Assembly: GCA_905221605.1 (NCBI GenBank)
Contig: CAJNDS010002512.1
Span: 1,062,360-1,126,359, forward strand
Reading direction: 5' to 3'
DNA length: 64,000 nucleotides
Origin: Symbiodinium natans
Taxonomy: Eukaryota > Sar > Dinophyceae > Suessiales > Symbiodiniaceae
Shown here: piece after piece, positions 1-21,682 of the stretch
Layout of the letters: each line of letters begins with the position of its first letter
How positions within the stretch are numbered: the first letter of the stretch is position 1
The notes under the pieces: generated by a model
What the model was told of the DNA's origin: nothing
Databases searched by the model: none
What the model saw: the letters and a program-made list of their open reading frames with translations, nothing else
Position numbers and translations under genes: made by a program

Positions 1-10497
<10,497 letters not shown>

Positions 10498-12497
10498 GTC
10501 GAGGAGTTTTGGATGAGGGCACAACGGATCGGATCACGCAGGTACATGCAACGGGGCTTTACTCCCAAGTATCCCTTCACCTCTAACAGTGTTTCGGGAT
10601 GGTAGGCTTGGTGCTTCGGGCTGGCGGCCGGTTTGCGGCTTCCGGATCCGCCGCTTTCTGCATATACCCCCAAATTGCCAAAACGTGCGCAAAGACTCTC
10701 GCACGACGCCGCCGTCAGCGGTAAAAAGTACTGCAGCTTTGCTGAACCCCTCAGCACGCGATGCTTTGAGGCAATTGATTGAGTAAGCCATGCTGATGAC
10801 CTTGCTACTCGTAGTGCTATTGGAAACGGCTTCAAGCTTCAGAGCTCGCCGATGTTGGAAAAGGAGCTGTGGCCACATCGCAGCTGCCTCGAATAACTAA
10901 GCGATAGTTTCTGCTCGGCGAACTGCAGCCGACATGTCGCGTAACCCTGTGCCTTGAGTCCCAAATGGTGCCAAATCTGTCAGGATTCAAGTCCGGCACC
11001 AAAGATTGAGCTTAAGACCTTCAGTGCAAGCAGCACTTTAACTTATAACTCATACCACCTGAAGTCCGTGACACCTTAAATAACAAAAGCCAGATGCCAG
11101 ATGCGCCCGGTCCGAACCTGGGGGCCGCCGCCGGACGGTGGCGTTCTCAGATGGCCCTGAAAGTCTGGAGAACACTCGGGAACTATTTAGGGCCCAGGGT
11201 TCTCTGTTTAGTGGCGTTCGAGAGAATCAAGTGATTGTTCCACGGGATTGAACGCTAGGCCTTCAGGTCAAGCTGGGGTATTCTTTTCAGAAGCCAGGGC
11301 AGATCACAACTCAAGCTCTTATGCATCTATGTGCCTCCTGCTGTCGTGAAGCTCTTGCTGGGTGTGAAAGGCTGGTTTTGCCTGAGGCCCCTAGGGTGTC
11401 GGAGGTGTAGGTGCCAGGCTTAGGGCTTATAGCGCTTAGGGCTTAGGGTCCTAGAGGTTCCTTTCGAAGCAGAAGCTCAGCAGGAGGATGGGACGGCTTG
11501 ACTCGGCTTGACCTTGAACCTTCTTCTTCAAGCTGTTGGGCTCACAGCGATCGGCTGGCACATGTTGCATCAAGCAAAGATGCGTTTTGTCGTTGTTTGT
11601 GATGTGTCAACACAGTTTTACAATTGGCCCATATTGGCCCAATACAAACATCAGCATCTTTGGCCACAGTAGGCACCTGCCTGTTGTCCGCACAATGGCA
11701 GTGCGAATGCCGCTTCAGCAGAGCTATGGCCCCTTTGATTGTTTAGCATCTGACGGCTGTTAATGGTACCGATCTGACCATACATTGGCCTCTGTAAACT
11801 GTAGATTAGATGCTTGGCCGGGTTCTTGATTCTTTGGTGCAAAATAAAGCTTCGTTTGAGTTCTTGACGTTCCCCGGAATGTGATGGGCATCGCTGCCTG
11901 AGGAAGCACGCTGGTGCATGGCCCACCCGTGGCTATGGCACAAGTGGTAGTGCACTGCTCAGTTCTGTGTCCGACATTGCAACAGCTTCGGTCCCCGCTC
12001 AACTGGTGAACCTCTCGGATGCAGCGGCTGTGAGGTGCAACCTGGCTCCCAAAGCCTTCCACTGGCCTGCACTGTGCACATGGCCAAGGAGGGCCACAGC
12101 CAAATAGCTCCCACCGTACCTTGGCCCAACTATCTAGTCTTGCTTGTTTCTGCCCTTGCAAGACGGTAGATTTGAGCAACCTGCTGTAGGCTGACTCAAC
12201 AAGAAGTGTGCATGGAGCGAAAAGTCAGACAGCCCTACATCCAGGTCAGTGGAGCTGTTACTGCTTCGCTGTCCTTTGCAATTCCGAAATCTAAACGGGC
12301 TAGTAAACTCCCGCCCTCCCCCCTCCCCTGCCTACCTCCTTCACCCCCCCCCCCTTCCCCTCCCACTCCACCCAAAAGAGAACAATACCCTGTCACGAAT
12401 CCCAGCCACTCAGCTGCACATGTTGCCGCAAGTACCTTCATGGCTTTCGAGCCGCAATCTGGGCTTTTTCAGGTGCCGAAGATCAAGGTTGACCAAA
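10498..12497. other. Intergenic stretch after calreticulin
   Basis: No recognisable exon. The stretch around 11400-11450 has TTAGGGCTTA-type fragments related to CCCTAAA repeats. If the ATG at 12498 starts the next gene, the spacing is about 2 kb on the same strand. Confidence 0.4.
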
Positions 12498-12599
12498 ATG
12501 GCTCAGCAAACAAAGGTTTGCACAAGCAGCAGTGGAGAGCTGCAGCAGCAGAGTCGTAAAGTCGTAGAGCAGGGATCAGCCCTGCAAAAGGAGCAAGAG
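12498..12599 (+). CDS. Candidate first exon, coiled-coil protein
   Basis: ATG in a good context (CAAAATGG) opens 34 codons, MAQQTKVCTSSSGELQQQ then SRKVVEQGSALQKEQE, ending at a canonical donor GAG^GTTAGT (600-601 of that line). The Gln/Glu-rich heptad-like pattern suggests a coiled coil. Not recognised as any family. It is proposed as the first exon of an unknown gene downstream of calreticulin, from ATG, donor and composition alone. Confidence 0.45.
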
Positions 12600-12830
12600 G
12601 TTAGTTGTCCCTGAACAGCTTCGGAAGCTTTCAACAACAGAACGATGTCGCGGGCGAACCTTTCTTTGACGACTTGCGGCCATGGCTGCTAGTTGCTTGA
12701 GGTTTTATGTGTTCTTGCTCCTTGTGGTACGTCTTGGCATTCCTGAGGTGCCTATGGTGCATCCCCACGCGCCAGCCGCTTTCCAGCCACGGCCCTTGTC
12801 TGACCTCTTACTGCCATGAAGCATTCCTAG

Positions 12831-12863
12831 GCTGGAGACAAGAAATCCGGGGACTGGATGTAT
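12831..12863 (+). CDS. Candidate small exon of unknown gene
   Basis: AG^G acceptor, eleven codons AGDKKSGDWMY, GC donor at 864; phase 0 at both ends fits the exon at 12498-12599. No homology recognised. Confidence 0.3.
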
Positions 12864-13010
12864 GCATAGTTAAGGCGAGGGGCTTGACGTTCGACTGGCA
12901 GAGTATGGTGTAGGTGTGTTTTTTTTGGCAGCTTGCATTCATGTGCTTTGTATGCGAGCCGTCTTTGAATTACCCTGCGAAGTTCTGAAGCCAACCATGC
13001 CACACTGGAG

Positions 13011-13052
13011 GCCGCAGCTCCACCCGCTGCAGCCGCTCCTGAACTCCAAGAG
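13011..13052 (+). CDS. Candidate Ala/Pro-rich exon
   Basis: After CTGGAG^G, reads AAAPPAAAAPELQE in phase 0, a linker-like composition, with possible GA/GC donors near 13050. Function unknown. Confidence 0.3.
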
Positions 13053-13394
13053 CGTGGATCGCCTCTTCCGGGCTGCGCCACCTGCAGCTCGCCAGGGCTC
13101 AAAAATTCAGATCTCTCACTTCCCTGATGTGTTTGAATATTGTTTCAATCTTGCGCGGGTTAGCTTCGAATCTCCTTCGCCGATCTTCGCCGCCTGTAGC
13201 TCGCACGGCCATGGATACCCTGAACAACAAAAACAACCACTTGCCGCCAACACAGGACACAACAAGAAAAGCGGAGAGCGATGAAAAGCCTTTGAAGTTC
13301 TCAAACCTCTACACTCCCATACACTCCCCAGTGATTCAGATGGGCACAAAACACACATAACACGCGGCGCAGCACAACAAATGTAGAAGCTGAG

Positions 13395-13470
13395 GCACTC
13401 GCTGATGCAGTGCGTTCCTGGGCACCGGTACCCACGGCAAAGCTATGTGGCTTGGACTCCAAATTCCTGG
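13395..13470 (+). CDS. Candidate exon of unknown gene
   Basis: After GCTGAG^G, reads ALADAVRSWAPVPTAKLCGL then DSKFL, with a possible GT donor at 471. Coding-like composition, phase 0 start; family not recognised. Confidence 0.35.
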
Positions 13471-14214
13471 GTGTGGGAAGGTTCATGCCTTTTCTGCTGT
13501 TCAGGGTTCTGAAACATGTAGGACTCGGGTGCCTGGGCATCAGGATGCGCAAATATGTCTCGAGTGATTGCCGTCGTCTCGGGCAGGTAGTCACTCAGTA
13601 GTCTCTTGAACAGCAAAAGCATTCTGCAGTTTGCTTCCTATTTCTATTCCTTCCATCCAAAGGCGGTGAACGAACGACACCGGCATCGAAGCAAGGTGAA
13701 ACTCTCATCAGAACAGTACGAGAGCAGAAAGAAGTCAGATCGATCTCTTTACCTTTGTCTCCTAATGCAAGCAATCAAACTGAAGCGCTGCATCGAAACG
13801 GCTTCGTCAGCTGTCCAAGAGAGTGCTTTCGGAAAGAAGCCGCACGCAGATGTCAGATGCCGGAATTGAAGATCCGAGGCACCTTGAGCAAGTTCATATT
13901 GGGGAACCCCGTTTGGAGCTGAGGCGCCTCATCTGGCCAGCCACAAACGCCGCAGAAGGTCTGGACCACACGACAAGCGATCAAGGCAAGGGCATTTAGT
14001 TTTGTGCTTGCGGCTGTTTTGAAGGGATTGGCTTTGGGTTGCTCAAGCAAACAACCCGAATGAACTCAAGCACAGGTCCCTTATGGTCCTGCGGTGTGGG
14101 CGGGGACTTTCAGAGTGAGGGTTAGTGGTTCAGTCTTCTGGTTTCAAGGTTTAGGATTCCTAGGTGTCAGGCTTCCGACCCCCCTTCCTGCTCCCCCCGA
14201 ATTCGGTAGAGGGC

Positions 14215-14680
14215 GGCTATATTCTTGTCGAATTGTGGCGAAAGTGGGCGATGGCTACCAACCCGCGCCGGAAAGTTCAACCAAGGTGTAGCCAAAAGAG
14301 GCGCAAGCTACCAACCCGCACCTAGAAAAAAGTGGCGCGGGCTACCAGCCCGTCAACGAAGTTGTAGCCACGAAGTGGCACACGCTACCAGCCCCCGCAC
14401 AGCAAGTTCAACCAAGTTGTAGCCCCAATTGGCGCGGTCACCAGCACGCACCGAAGTTATTGCCAAAAGTGCGCTGCGCACCGGAAAGTTCAACCAAGTT
14501 GTAACCAAAAGTGGTCCGGGCTACAACCCACACGGGGAAGCTCAACCAAGTTGCAGCCAGAGCGGCGTGGGGTACCAACTTGCACTAGGAACTGCAACCG
14601 GGTTGAGCCAAAAGTGGTGTCGGCCACCAACCCACCAGGAAGCTCAACCAAGTTGTGGCCAAAAGTGGCGCAGCTAGGTA
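14215..14680. repeat. Degenerate tandem repeat, about 45 bp
   Basis: Roughly ten diverged copies built from TCAACCAAGTTGTAGCC, AAAAGTGGCGC and GCTACCAACCCGCACC. It yields spurious basic frames. Confidence 0.85.
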
Positions 14681-14793
14681 TGCCGATCATTGCCGGCGAA
14701 TGTGATCGAAGACTTTCTACGGTTGACATGCAAGTCCTTTCTTCGTCGTCTCGCAACATTACTGCACCACATGGACCGTGATAAATTTTTTTG

Positions 14794-14795
<2 letters not shown>

Positions 14796-14827
<32 letters not shown>

Positions 14828-14854
14828 GCCGCCGCCGCTGCCGCCGCCGTCGCC

Positions 14855-14906
<52 letters not shown>
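14796..14906. repeat. (CTG)n/(CCG)n triplet tract
   Basis: CTG repeats interrupted by CCGCCGCCGC. Reads as poly-Ala, poly-Leu or poly-Gln depending on frame and strand, so the long frames covering it are not evidence of a gene. Confidence 0.97.
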
Positions 14907-15371
14907 AGTGGGCTGAATGTTCAAACCTGTCAGGCAGCTTGCGCTTTGCCGCTTCAAGCATCTTGTCTGACTCAGGCAGCGTGCCCGCATCCGTGCAGCA
15001 TTTCCGGGGCGTATGTGGAAACAATTTGTGCAGCCGACGTTTTTCCCACGTGCTTTGCCCTTTTGCCCAAACCTCATAGATCAGAGAAGCTTTGGCGGGC
15101 CCAAGCAGCAATTTTCTGCATACAAGAGAGAATCAAGTTCTGCGTATTGCGGAATGCTTGCACCTCAACGTCTAGCCGTGAGAAATCGAAGGCCTACAAC
15201 GTGAACTTACAAGGCGACTCCCTGAACCTGCCATGACCCCTAAAACAACACGCGCCAAGGTGCCTTCCAGTGTCTCCACCACGGCTTCGCAGAGCCCCAC
15301 GGGCCCCTCAGAATTGCGATTAGGGCCACAGTTTTGAGCTGATGTGTTTCTCAATCATCGTTCACGGCGGA

Positions 15372-15512
15372 GAACAGGACAATGGAAACGCAATGCTCTG
15401 CCCCCGAAGAAGGTGGGCCAGCTGGACAAGGTTCCCTCATGGCCACCCCGGCTTCTGAGAAGCCCGAAAGGCGGGAGCCTCAGTTCACCATGTCACCCAA
15501 GCAGCATCGTAT
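15372..15512 (+). CDS. Exon-like open segment, unassigned
   Basis: Reads ..METQCSAPEEGGPAGQGS then LMATPASEKPERREPQFTMS. Hydrophilic, coding-like composition, but no clear splice pair and no family match. Confidence 0.2.
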
Positions 15513-16810
15513 ACTGGTTACAGTACTGATTCGTAAACGGGTTACAATAAAAAGATGAAATCAACTGTATCTTGAAATGGTCCCATTGGCCAATGCGACA
15601 TGAGGGGAAGTTTTCTGAAGAATGCCTAGGCATGGTCGCTTGGACTCCCTGCGCGAGCAGCTCGTTCAGGCCGCTTTCATTGGCTGGGGATGCACGGTTG
15701 TATCAAGTAACTGAGGCAAGATTGATATTATTCATAGATCTAGTTGAGCTCAATGCACGAGTTTTACCAACACATCAAGAATTGATGATATCAGTTTTCA
15801 GAAAGTCCACAACCTGAAGCGCAAGAAGGACAAGCCAAGCGGATGGCAAACCCCGCTTCCAGAGGATAGGTCGTAGTCTCACGTTGCTGTCAATCTCACA
15901 TCATGAAACACCAGCGTGAACACCTTTGTAGGAACGAAGTCTAGCAAGATGTTGCTGTTTCTGGCATGTTCGTAAGCTCCTATACCCCTCAAGCGCAATG
16001 TCTTTAATCCCGTAGACCTTTGCTGAAGAATCCAAAGGCGCACGTCACAGAACTATAGGGGTGTTAGCTCACAAGAGCCTTCAGAAAAACCTTGGAACCG
16101 CAGGCCAGTGTGGAGCTCCACCGCATGCAGGCGACCTTGGCCGCCGCACGGTTGCAGTCTTTATGAGTCTTTCCCCTGGTCAGCCCCCTTAGTGTGTGTC
16201 TAGTCTTGCTTCTTGACGCAAAACAGGGCAAGTGAACATTCTCATGACCGACCTTGGTCGTGCGCGGGGGTGATTAGCGACTGTAAGTTTAAGTGCTGCA
16301 AAAATGTCTGGGATGAAGTGTGTAACTGGACGTCGGAACCTGAACGTTAAATACTCGGAACCTTTAGCGGAGGACATGGGCACGAAACTGCCGGCAGCCT
16401 GGACTGGTGCCTGCTCAGGCCTTGACCTATCTTAACCTCTGGTCTGTGAAGGGTTCACCAGGCTCTTGTGAACACTCACAGGGTCTTTAGAACGAGTCTC
16501 GATCTTCAGGGCTGTTGGGTATAGGTGTTAGGGTTGCAGAATGTTGCAGAGCTTCGTCGCAAAAACTATTGCTCTTCAGTACTTTAGAGGAAATCTTGGT
16601 TGCAAAACTGGAAGCTTTTTCGATACATTTCACCGTCTTCTCCGCAAGGTCTTCAGATGTCCAACCACGCATTCTGTCTGCACACCCTCAATCGATGTAC
16701 AACCTTCGGCTGGGGAACTGCTGGGAAAAGCTGAAGGCAAGCTTGGCAATCCGAAGTCCGCAAGCTCTGCAGCGAAGGCCTGGGAAATATGTACATGTAA
16801 ATATGTAATT

Positions 16811-16834
16811 ATATGATATATATATATATATAAA
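16811..16834. repeat. (TA)n tract
   Basis: Short AT dinucleotide run in non-coding sequence. Confidence 0.95.
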
Positions 16835-17117
16835 TACCATGACAGTATATATCGAACTGCGGAGGCTTACTGCATCCTGTTGTTTCAACCTCTCTTTAAG
16901 AAAAGGAAGGCTTACTTACTTTGTCAAAGCCGCTCTCAATCCCAGATCGCACGACCACCTTGTTATCGGAGTTAGCAGTTTGCGGGTTGGGGGGGGTGTT
17001 TTCTTGTTCTCCTCCACCTTGCTGCCCTTGCTCTGGCTACGTTGTACCATCTCTACATGCGCTTCGTCCATCAAAGCCGCACCTCAGTCCTGGTTCGAGT
17101 CTTGCCCAGCCTTGCAG

Positions 17118-17181
17118 GAGTCGCCGCTGCAAGCAGTACAGCGGGCGGTGAAGCAACTACAGGGCCGCCTGGAATTCCAAG
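17118..17181 (+). CDS. Candidate coiled-coil exon
   Basis: After CTTGCAG^G, reads ESPLQAVQRAVKQLQGRLEF and Q, ending CAAG^GT. Strong helical/heptad character. Probably belongs to the unknown gene starting at 12498 or to another gene between 16 and 18 kb. Confidence 0.35.
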
Positions 17182-17829
17182 GTCAACATGTTTTGGAGTC
17201 GAAACTCTCGGATGCAGCTGTAGCACCCAACACGAAGCACATACCCGCAGTACTAGACGAGTAAAGTCAAAAAGAGCCAGCTGATATTCTGGTGCAGAAC
17301 GAAATCCTTTAGGCAAAGACCAAACCAGTCCGGCTGCAGATTTCAGTTCATGGCCGGAGAGTTTATATTGCCTTAGTCTTAGTGTTTGGGCAGTCGCTTT
17401 TGAAAGAGGCACTTGAGAGCTTAGGAAAGCAACTATCGTTGTTTAAATTCAGAAGGGTTTGGTGGTGTTTGAACCTTTCGCTGCATTTTGCCTTGTTTGT
17501 GGTGTGGCTTAGGCTAGCGGCGAGCTCAGGGGAAGGAACCGGCGGCAGTTTGTTTTGCTTTACCATGTGAGGTCTATGTGGCCAGTTAGTGATTACTAAG
17601 GCGACTTTATTAAGTTGTTAGGTATACCGGGTGCAGTTACACGTAAATCCATGTATTCGCCCAAAAGACCCACAAGGCCTACTACCCCTTTGGCATGTGG
17701 CTTACTTGCTTCAAGGGCGCGACAGTTCCCTAAAGTTGACCATGCGTAACACGTGGCTGCACTTTGCGGGTCTGTGTCTGAAGCGCCAGCAGAGGCAACT
17801 TGGAGGAAAGCCTGAACTCAGCAGAGAAG

Positions 17830-17859
17830 GCCGTCGCCTTTAGATTGAAGAGTCTGCAG
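17830..17859 (+). CDS. Candidate small exon, helical
   Basis: AG^G acceptor, ten codons AVAFRLKSLQ, GT donor at 860. The open frame also extends upstream (LEESLNSAEK), so the exon may start earlier. Unknown protein. Confidence 0.3.
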
Positions 17860-17984
17860 GTTGAAACAGCGACAGTTGGCTCCAGGACTTCTCAGATTTC
17901 TCATGTCTGGCGCGCTGTTGCCTTTACAGACTCGGATGCTTGTTGCAAACGTCCGAACTACGGAGCACCTGGCAAACGTCCCAT

Positions 17985-18062
17985 ACGAAAGCTTTCAACA
18001 AACTTCAAGACATGGTCTCAGAAACACCAACTGCTAAAGCCAGACGTTCCGGGGAAGTGCAG
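17985..18062 (+). CDS. Candidate exon of unknown gene
   Basis: Reads KAFNKLQDMVSETPTAKARR then SGEVQ and ends at GTGCAG^GTAATA, a canonical donor. The 5' edge is uncertain. No family recognised. Confidence 0.35.
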
Positions 18063-21000
18063 GTAATAATGCGACCGCAGGCGCAGCTTTCATTTGTTCG
18101 CTTTCGACACCTCTCGTCACAGCATCCGAACTTCTTCCCCCGCCCGCCCTACCCTCAGGCCGACGTTCGCATCACCGAGTGATGTGACTGTGGCAGTTTG
18201 CTCAACCCGCCTTTGTTCCTGTTGTAAACCAAAAGTGATGGCTCTCGAGCACGTTTTCGGTGTAGCTGCTTTTTTGGGACCTCGCTTGGTCGTCACGTCC
18301 GCAGACATCGACAGGCCTAGCACATGTGGACGTATGCCGGCTCATGCGTCAAGAAGTGCTAAATTTTGATTAAGATGTGGTGAAGAGCACACGCCACACG
18401 ACAACATACATGAGCACGACAGAGTTTTAGCAACTTCGTGGAAACACTTGGTGTGGTCCGGATGTTTGAGATTGTTTCGTTGAGTGCTTAGGATTCCGTT
18501 TGGGCTCGCGTGGTGTGCAGACGCAGTATCATCCAAGAAGGGGTGTGACAACATGCGACCATAATCTGCAGGTGCCTGCCTCGCCTGACACCCGACTCTT
18601 CTCTGCAGATGGTCTGGGTGAATGTGTGGGATCGGGAACTTTCCATGGTGGATTGCGATGGTGCGTGATACTGCCATGTCAGTGGGTCAATGGGTGACGC
18701 ATAGTGACGCCATGTTCAGAGCTGCGTGTGGGAGTTGACATTAGTTTTGCAAGCCTTCTAAAGTCTCGTGAGCTCTTTGAAGCCGTAACCTCATACGCTG
18801 CAGGCAATCGCACGTTTAGTGCTTCGTCACGCGAGCCCAGCGTGAGCTCATTGATGAAAGGCAGGGATATGGGCAAACGTCAGGTGTTTTGTTTTTCAGA
18901 TGTTCAGCTTCATTGCACGTTGTGCTGGATATCTCGGTGTTCCTCAAATGTTTTCCTGATCGTGCCCGGCAGGAACTTCAAAGGCCTTAGAGACCTGTTT
19001 CAGTGTTGCCTAGTCGCCCCCCCGCTCACCCCCCCACCCTCCAGGCCACCCAGATCTCAGTCTCAAACAACATAAGTCACACAACAGCGTACCCATCGTA
19101 CGTGATTGTTCGGTACCCTGAACCCTGCAACCTGAAAATGGCACCAGGCCTGGGACCAGGCTGTCGCGGAAAGGTTGCAGGGTCCACTCCTAATTGTCTG
19201 ACAGTTTTGGAAAGAGGGTCGCGTTATCCCGGGGGTCACTGAGGTCATTCGTTTTAGTTTTTTGCTCTGCATGCTATTCCATGAGTCGATGCGACGGTCA
19301 GCGTCGAAGATGAGGTTGTCTTCGGTTTAACACAAGTGTCAGTGTGCATTGTATTGTCGTGGTTTCTTTGTTTGCTTTCATGAGAGAAAGTTTGTCTTGA
19401 CATTTTCCTGGCAAAAGGACAATGTTTGTTGTTTGTTGTTTAAGGAAACACACTTAACATCAGACCTTTCGATCAAAGAGAAAAAAGAGCAACCTATGGG
19501 TCCCGCCTTGACCCTACAAGCTCTGCTCTTTTGAGTGGCAAAAACAGCCCGAACCTTTCATGGATCTGCAGGAAGAAACTCGCAGCAGGCCGTGGAGTGC
19601 ATGCGGAGTTATCACGAGAGGGACATCATTGGACTGGATTGAGGGTTTTGTGGTGCCTGATTTTCTGTCCTGTGCATGCCAAGTGTGGACTGAACCTGTT
19701 GCGCAGCAATCACCCAACAACTTCGTAACTTCGTGTCATGTCAACAGCCAGCGCTTCCAGCCAATCCCGGGAATTTGAAACACGCAAAACCAACCCAACC
19801 TTGCCCAGCAGTGACCTATACATACCTCACCTGGCATGTCCGTTGCCCAGCACCCCAAACCCAGCGTATCCCTACTGCGCCCTTATAATTAGTTTCCCTT
19901 GCCCTGCAGGCAAGCCCAGTGCAGCGTACCCGGCCGCATCGGCAGGCGCCGGGGTGACCTGCGAGGTTCTCCTTTGAGTCGTCTCTGTTTTGGTGGTGTA
20001 AGGAGTTTTTCGGGTTCATAGGAAGACCGTTTAATGGTTTCTTCTGAATGAAATAGTTGCTAAGACAACGTCGCTTTCTTTTTGCTTTTTCGTCCTCCTC
20101 CCCCCAAATCCATCAGTATTCCCAGCTCGCCCCTCCCCCTGTCGCATCGTGTTCCTGGCTCCGGTTTCCTTCCCCTCGCAGCCCTCGTCCCAGAAGTCCG
20201 TGCCCAAATTGTAGCAATTTGAGGTTTAGGGTTCGTCAGTGCAGTTGGCGCCGAATGTATTGGACTGGTGTCAAAGTTCTTGGCCGGTATGCGGCATGCA
20301 TTTCTCAGCCTAGTTTGCTGATCCGCTTCGCAAGTAACAAATCAAAACCCCCCAAATCCAAACACCGATGCCCCCAAAATTCCTAATCCCTAAATTAAAG
20401 TCCCCGAAGTTGTGGACTGCTTGGGGAAGGGTGTGCCAAAGCCCCCGAAGTTGCAGTAAACATTGTCAAAGCGAAGGCAAAGCTCAAAACAGTCGAAACT
20501 CAACCGAAAACGAACACATCAAAAGTCCGATAACTCAAGCAAGGCCAACAATCCAAACAAATCCAACAACTCCAAGAACTGAAACAACTAACATTTCCCA
20601 AGTTGGGAAAGCCAAACAACTCACATTCCAAACAGTCCGCGAATTCAGAAACAAACAAGAGTCCCCAACGGCCCCTTAGGTTTTAGGGCCTTAGAAGGTT
20701 TAGCGTTTAGGATTTAGGGTGCTTAAGGCGTTTTAGTGTTTAGGATGGTCTGAGGGTGTATTTGAGGTTCTGGGTTTTTGGAGATTTGGGTTGATTGCTT
20801 TCTTTCCTTCTTAGGGATCTGTTAGGGTTTGGGGTTAAGCTTTTAGGGTTAGTTTTATTGTTGTCAGGGTTTAAGGCATTTTCGGGTTCAGGCTTTATGG
20901 CTAAGGTTTGTTTTGGGACCAGCTGCAAAACCTGTCATGCGCCCATTGTGTTTGCAAATGCCTTTTGTGATTCAGCGTGCCAAGCTGCAAGCTTGCCTTA

Positions 21001-21417
21001 TAAGGAAAACTGGAACCGAGGACGTGCATGCAGAACTTTCAAGTCCCCCCACCCCCCCCCCACCCCCACCCCCGACCCGACCCCCCCCCCCCCGCACCCC
21101 TTCCGAGGGTCGCACCACAAAATAAACTCTTGGATCAGTTTTTGAAGCACGTTAGGTATTTTGGGGTGAGAAATTGAAATGGCAGCACCACTGATTCAAC
21201 CACGCAAAACCAAACACGCTGCACTCATGACTTCTGTTAAAACTAGAAGCCCTGGATTCCTGTTGGCTGTTGGGGGCTACAGTGGGCTCATTTCAAAACA
21301 GATTTATCTTCGAGCCTTTATGCTCAATCCTGCAGAGCGTAGCTTTTCAGGTCTAGACTCGTCCGCTCGCGCAGCCAGATCTTCCTTAGCAGGCGTCCCG
21401 AGCCTTTCGGGGGCAGA

Positions 21418-21682
21418 ACCCTAAACCCTAAACCCCATTACTGGGGGTCTAGTGCTAGTACATCGGGACGCTGGTTTGGCTAACGACACACACCTTCTAC
21501 GGAAGGGCCAATCGGCCCACCATGCGCCACAGTGTGCACTTTTTACTACGGTGACCTCGACTCGACCCTGCGGATGCGGGCGCTTGATTGTGCGTGCAGT
21601 GCGGGTGGCGAACCCTAAAACCCTAAACCCTAGACCCTAAACCCTAGACCCTAAACCCTAAAACCCGAAACCCTAAAACCTA
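21418..21682. repeat. Interstitial CCCTAAA repeat cluster
   Basis: CCCTAAACCC copies at 21418-21434 and a denser, imperfect array at 21606-21682. This is the plant-type telomere heptamer inside a chromosome arm. Confidence 0.95.

Noticed and set aside
12845-12910. C2-domain-like frame RGLDVCIVKARGLTFDW
   Set aside because: Single short resemblance without the Ca-binding Asp motifs, and it overlaps the in-phase small exon in another frame.
14590-14620. Similarity to the reverse complement of the dinoflagellate spliced leader (TTGAGCCAAAAGTGG)
   Set aside because: It has an insertion relative to the leader and belongs to a degenerate tandem repeat whose other copies diverge further.
14490-15236. 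Poly-Gln, poly-Ala and poly-Leu frames of 129-195 codons
   Set aside because: They depend on the CTG/CCG tract; flanking sequence shows no domain.
21418-21682. A chromosome end (true telomere)
   Set aside because: The array is short and imperfect and has unique sequence on both sides.
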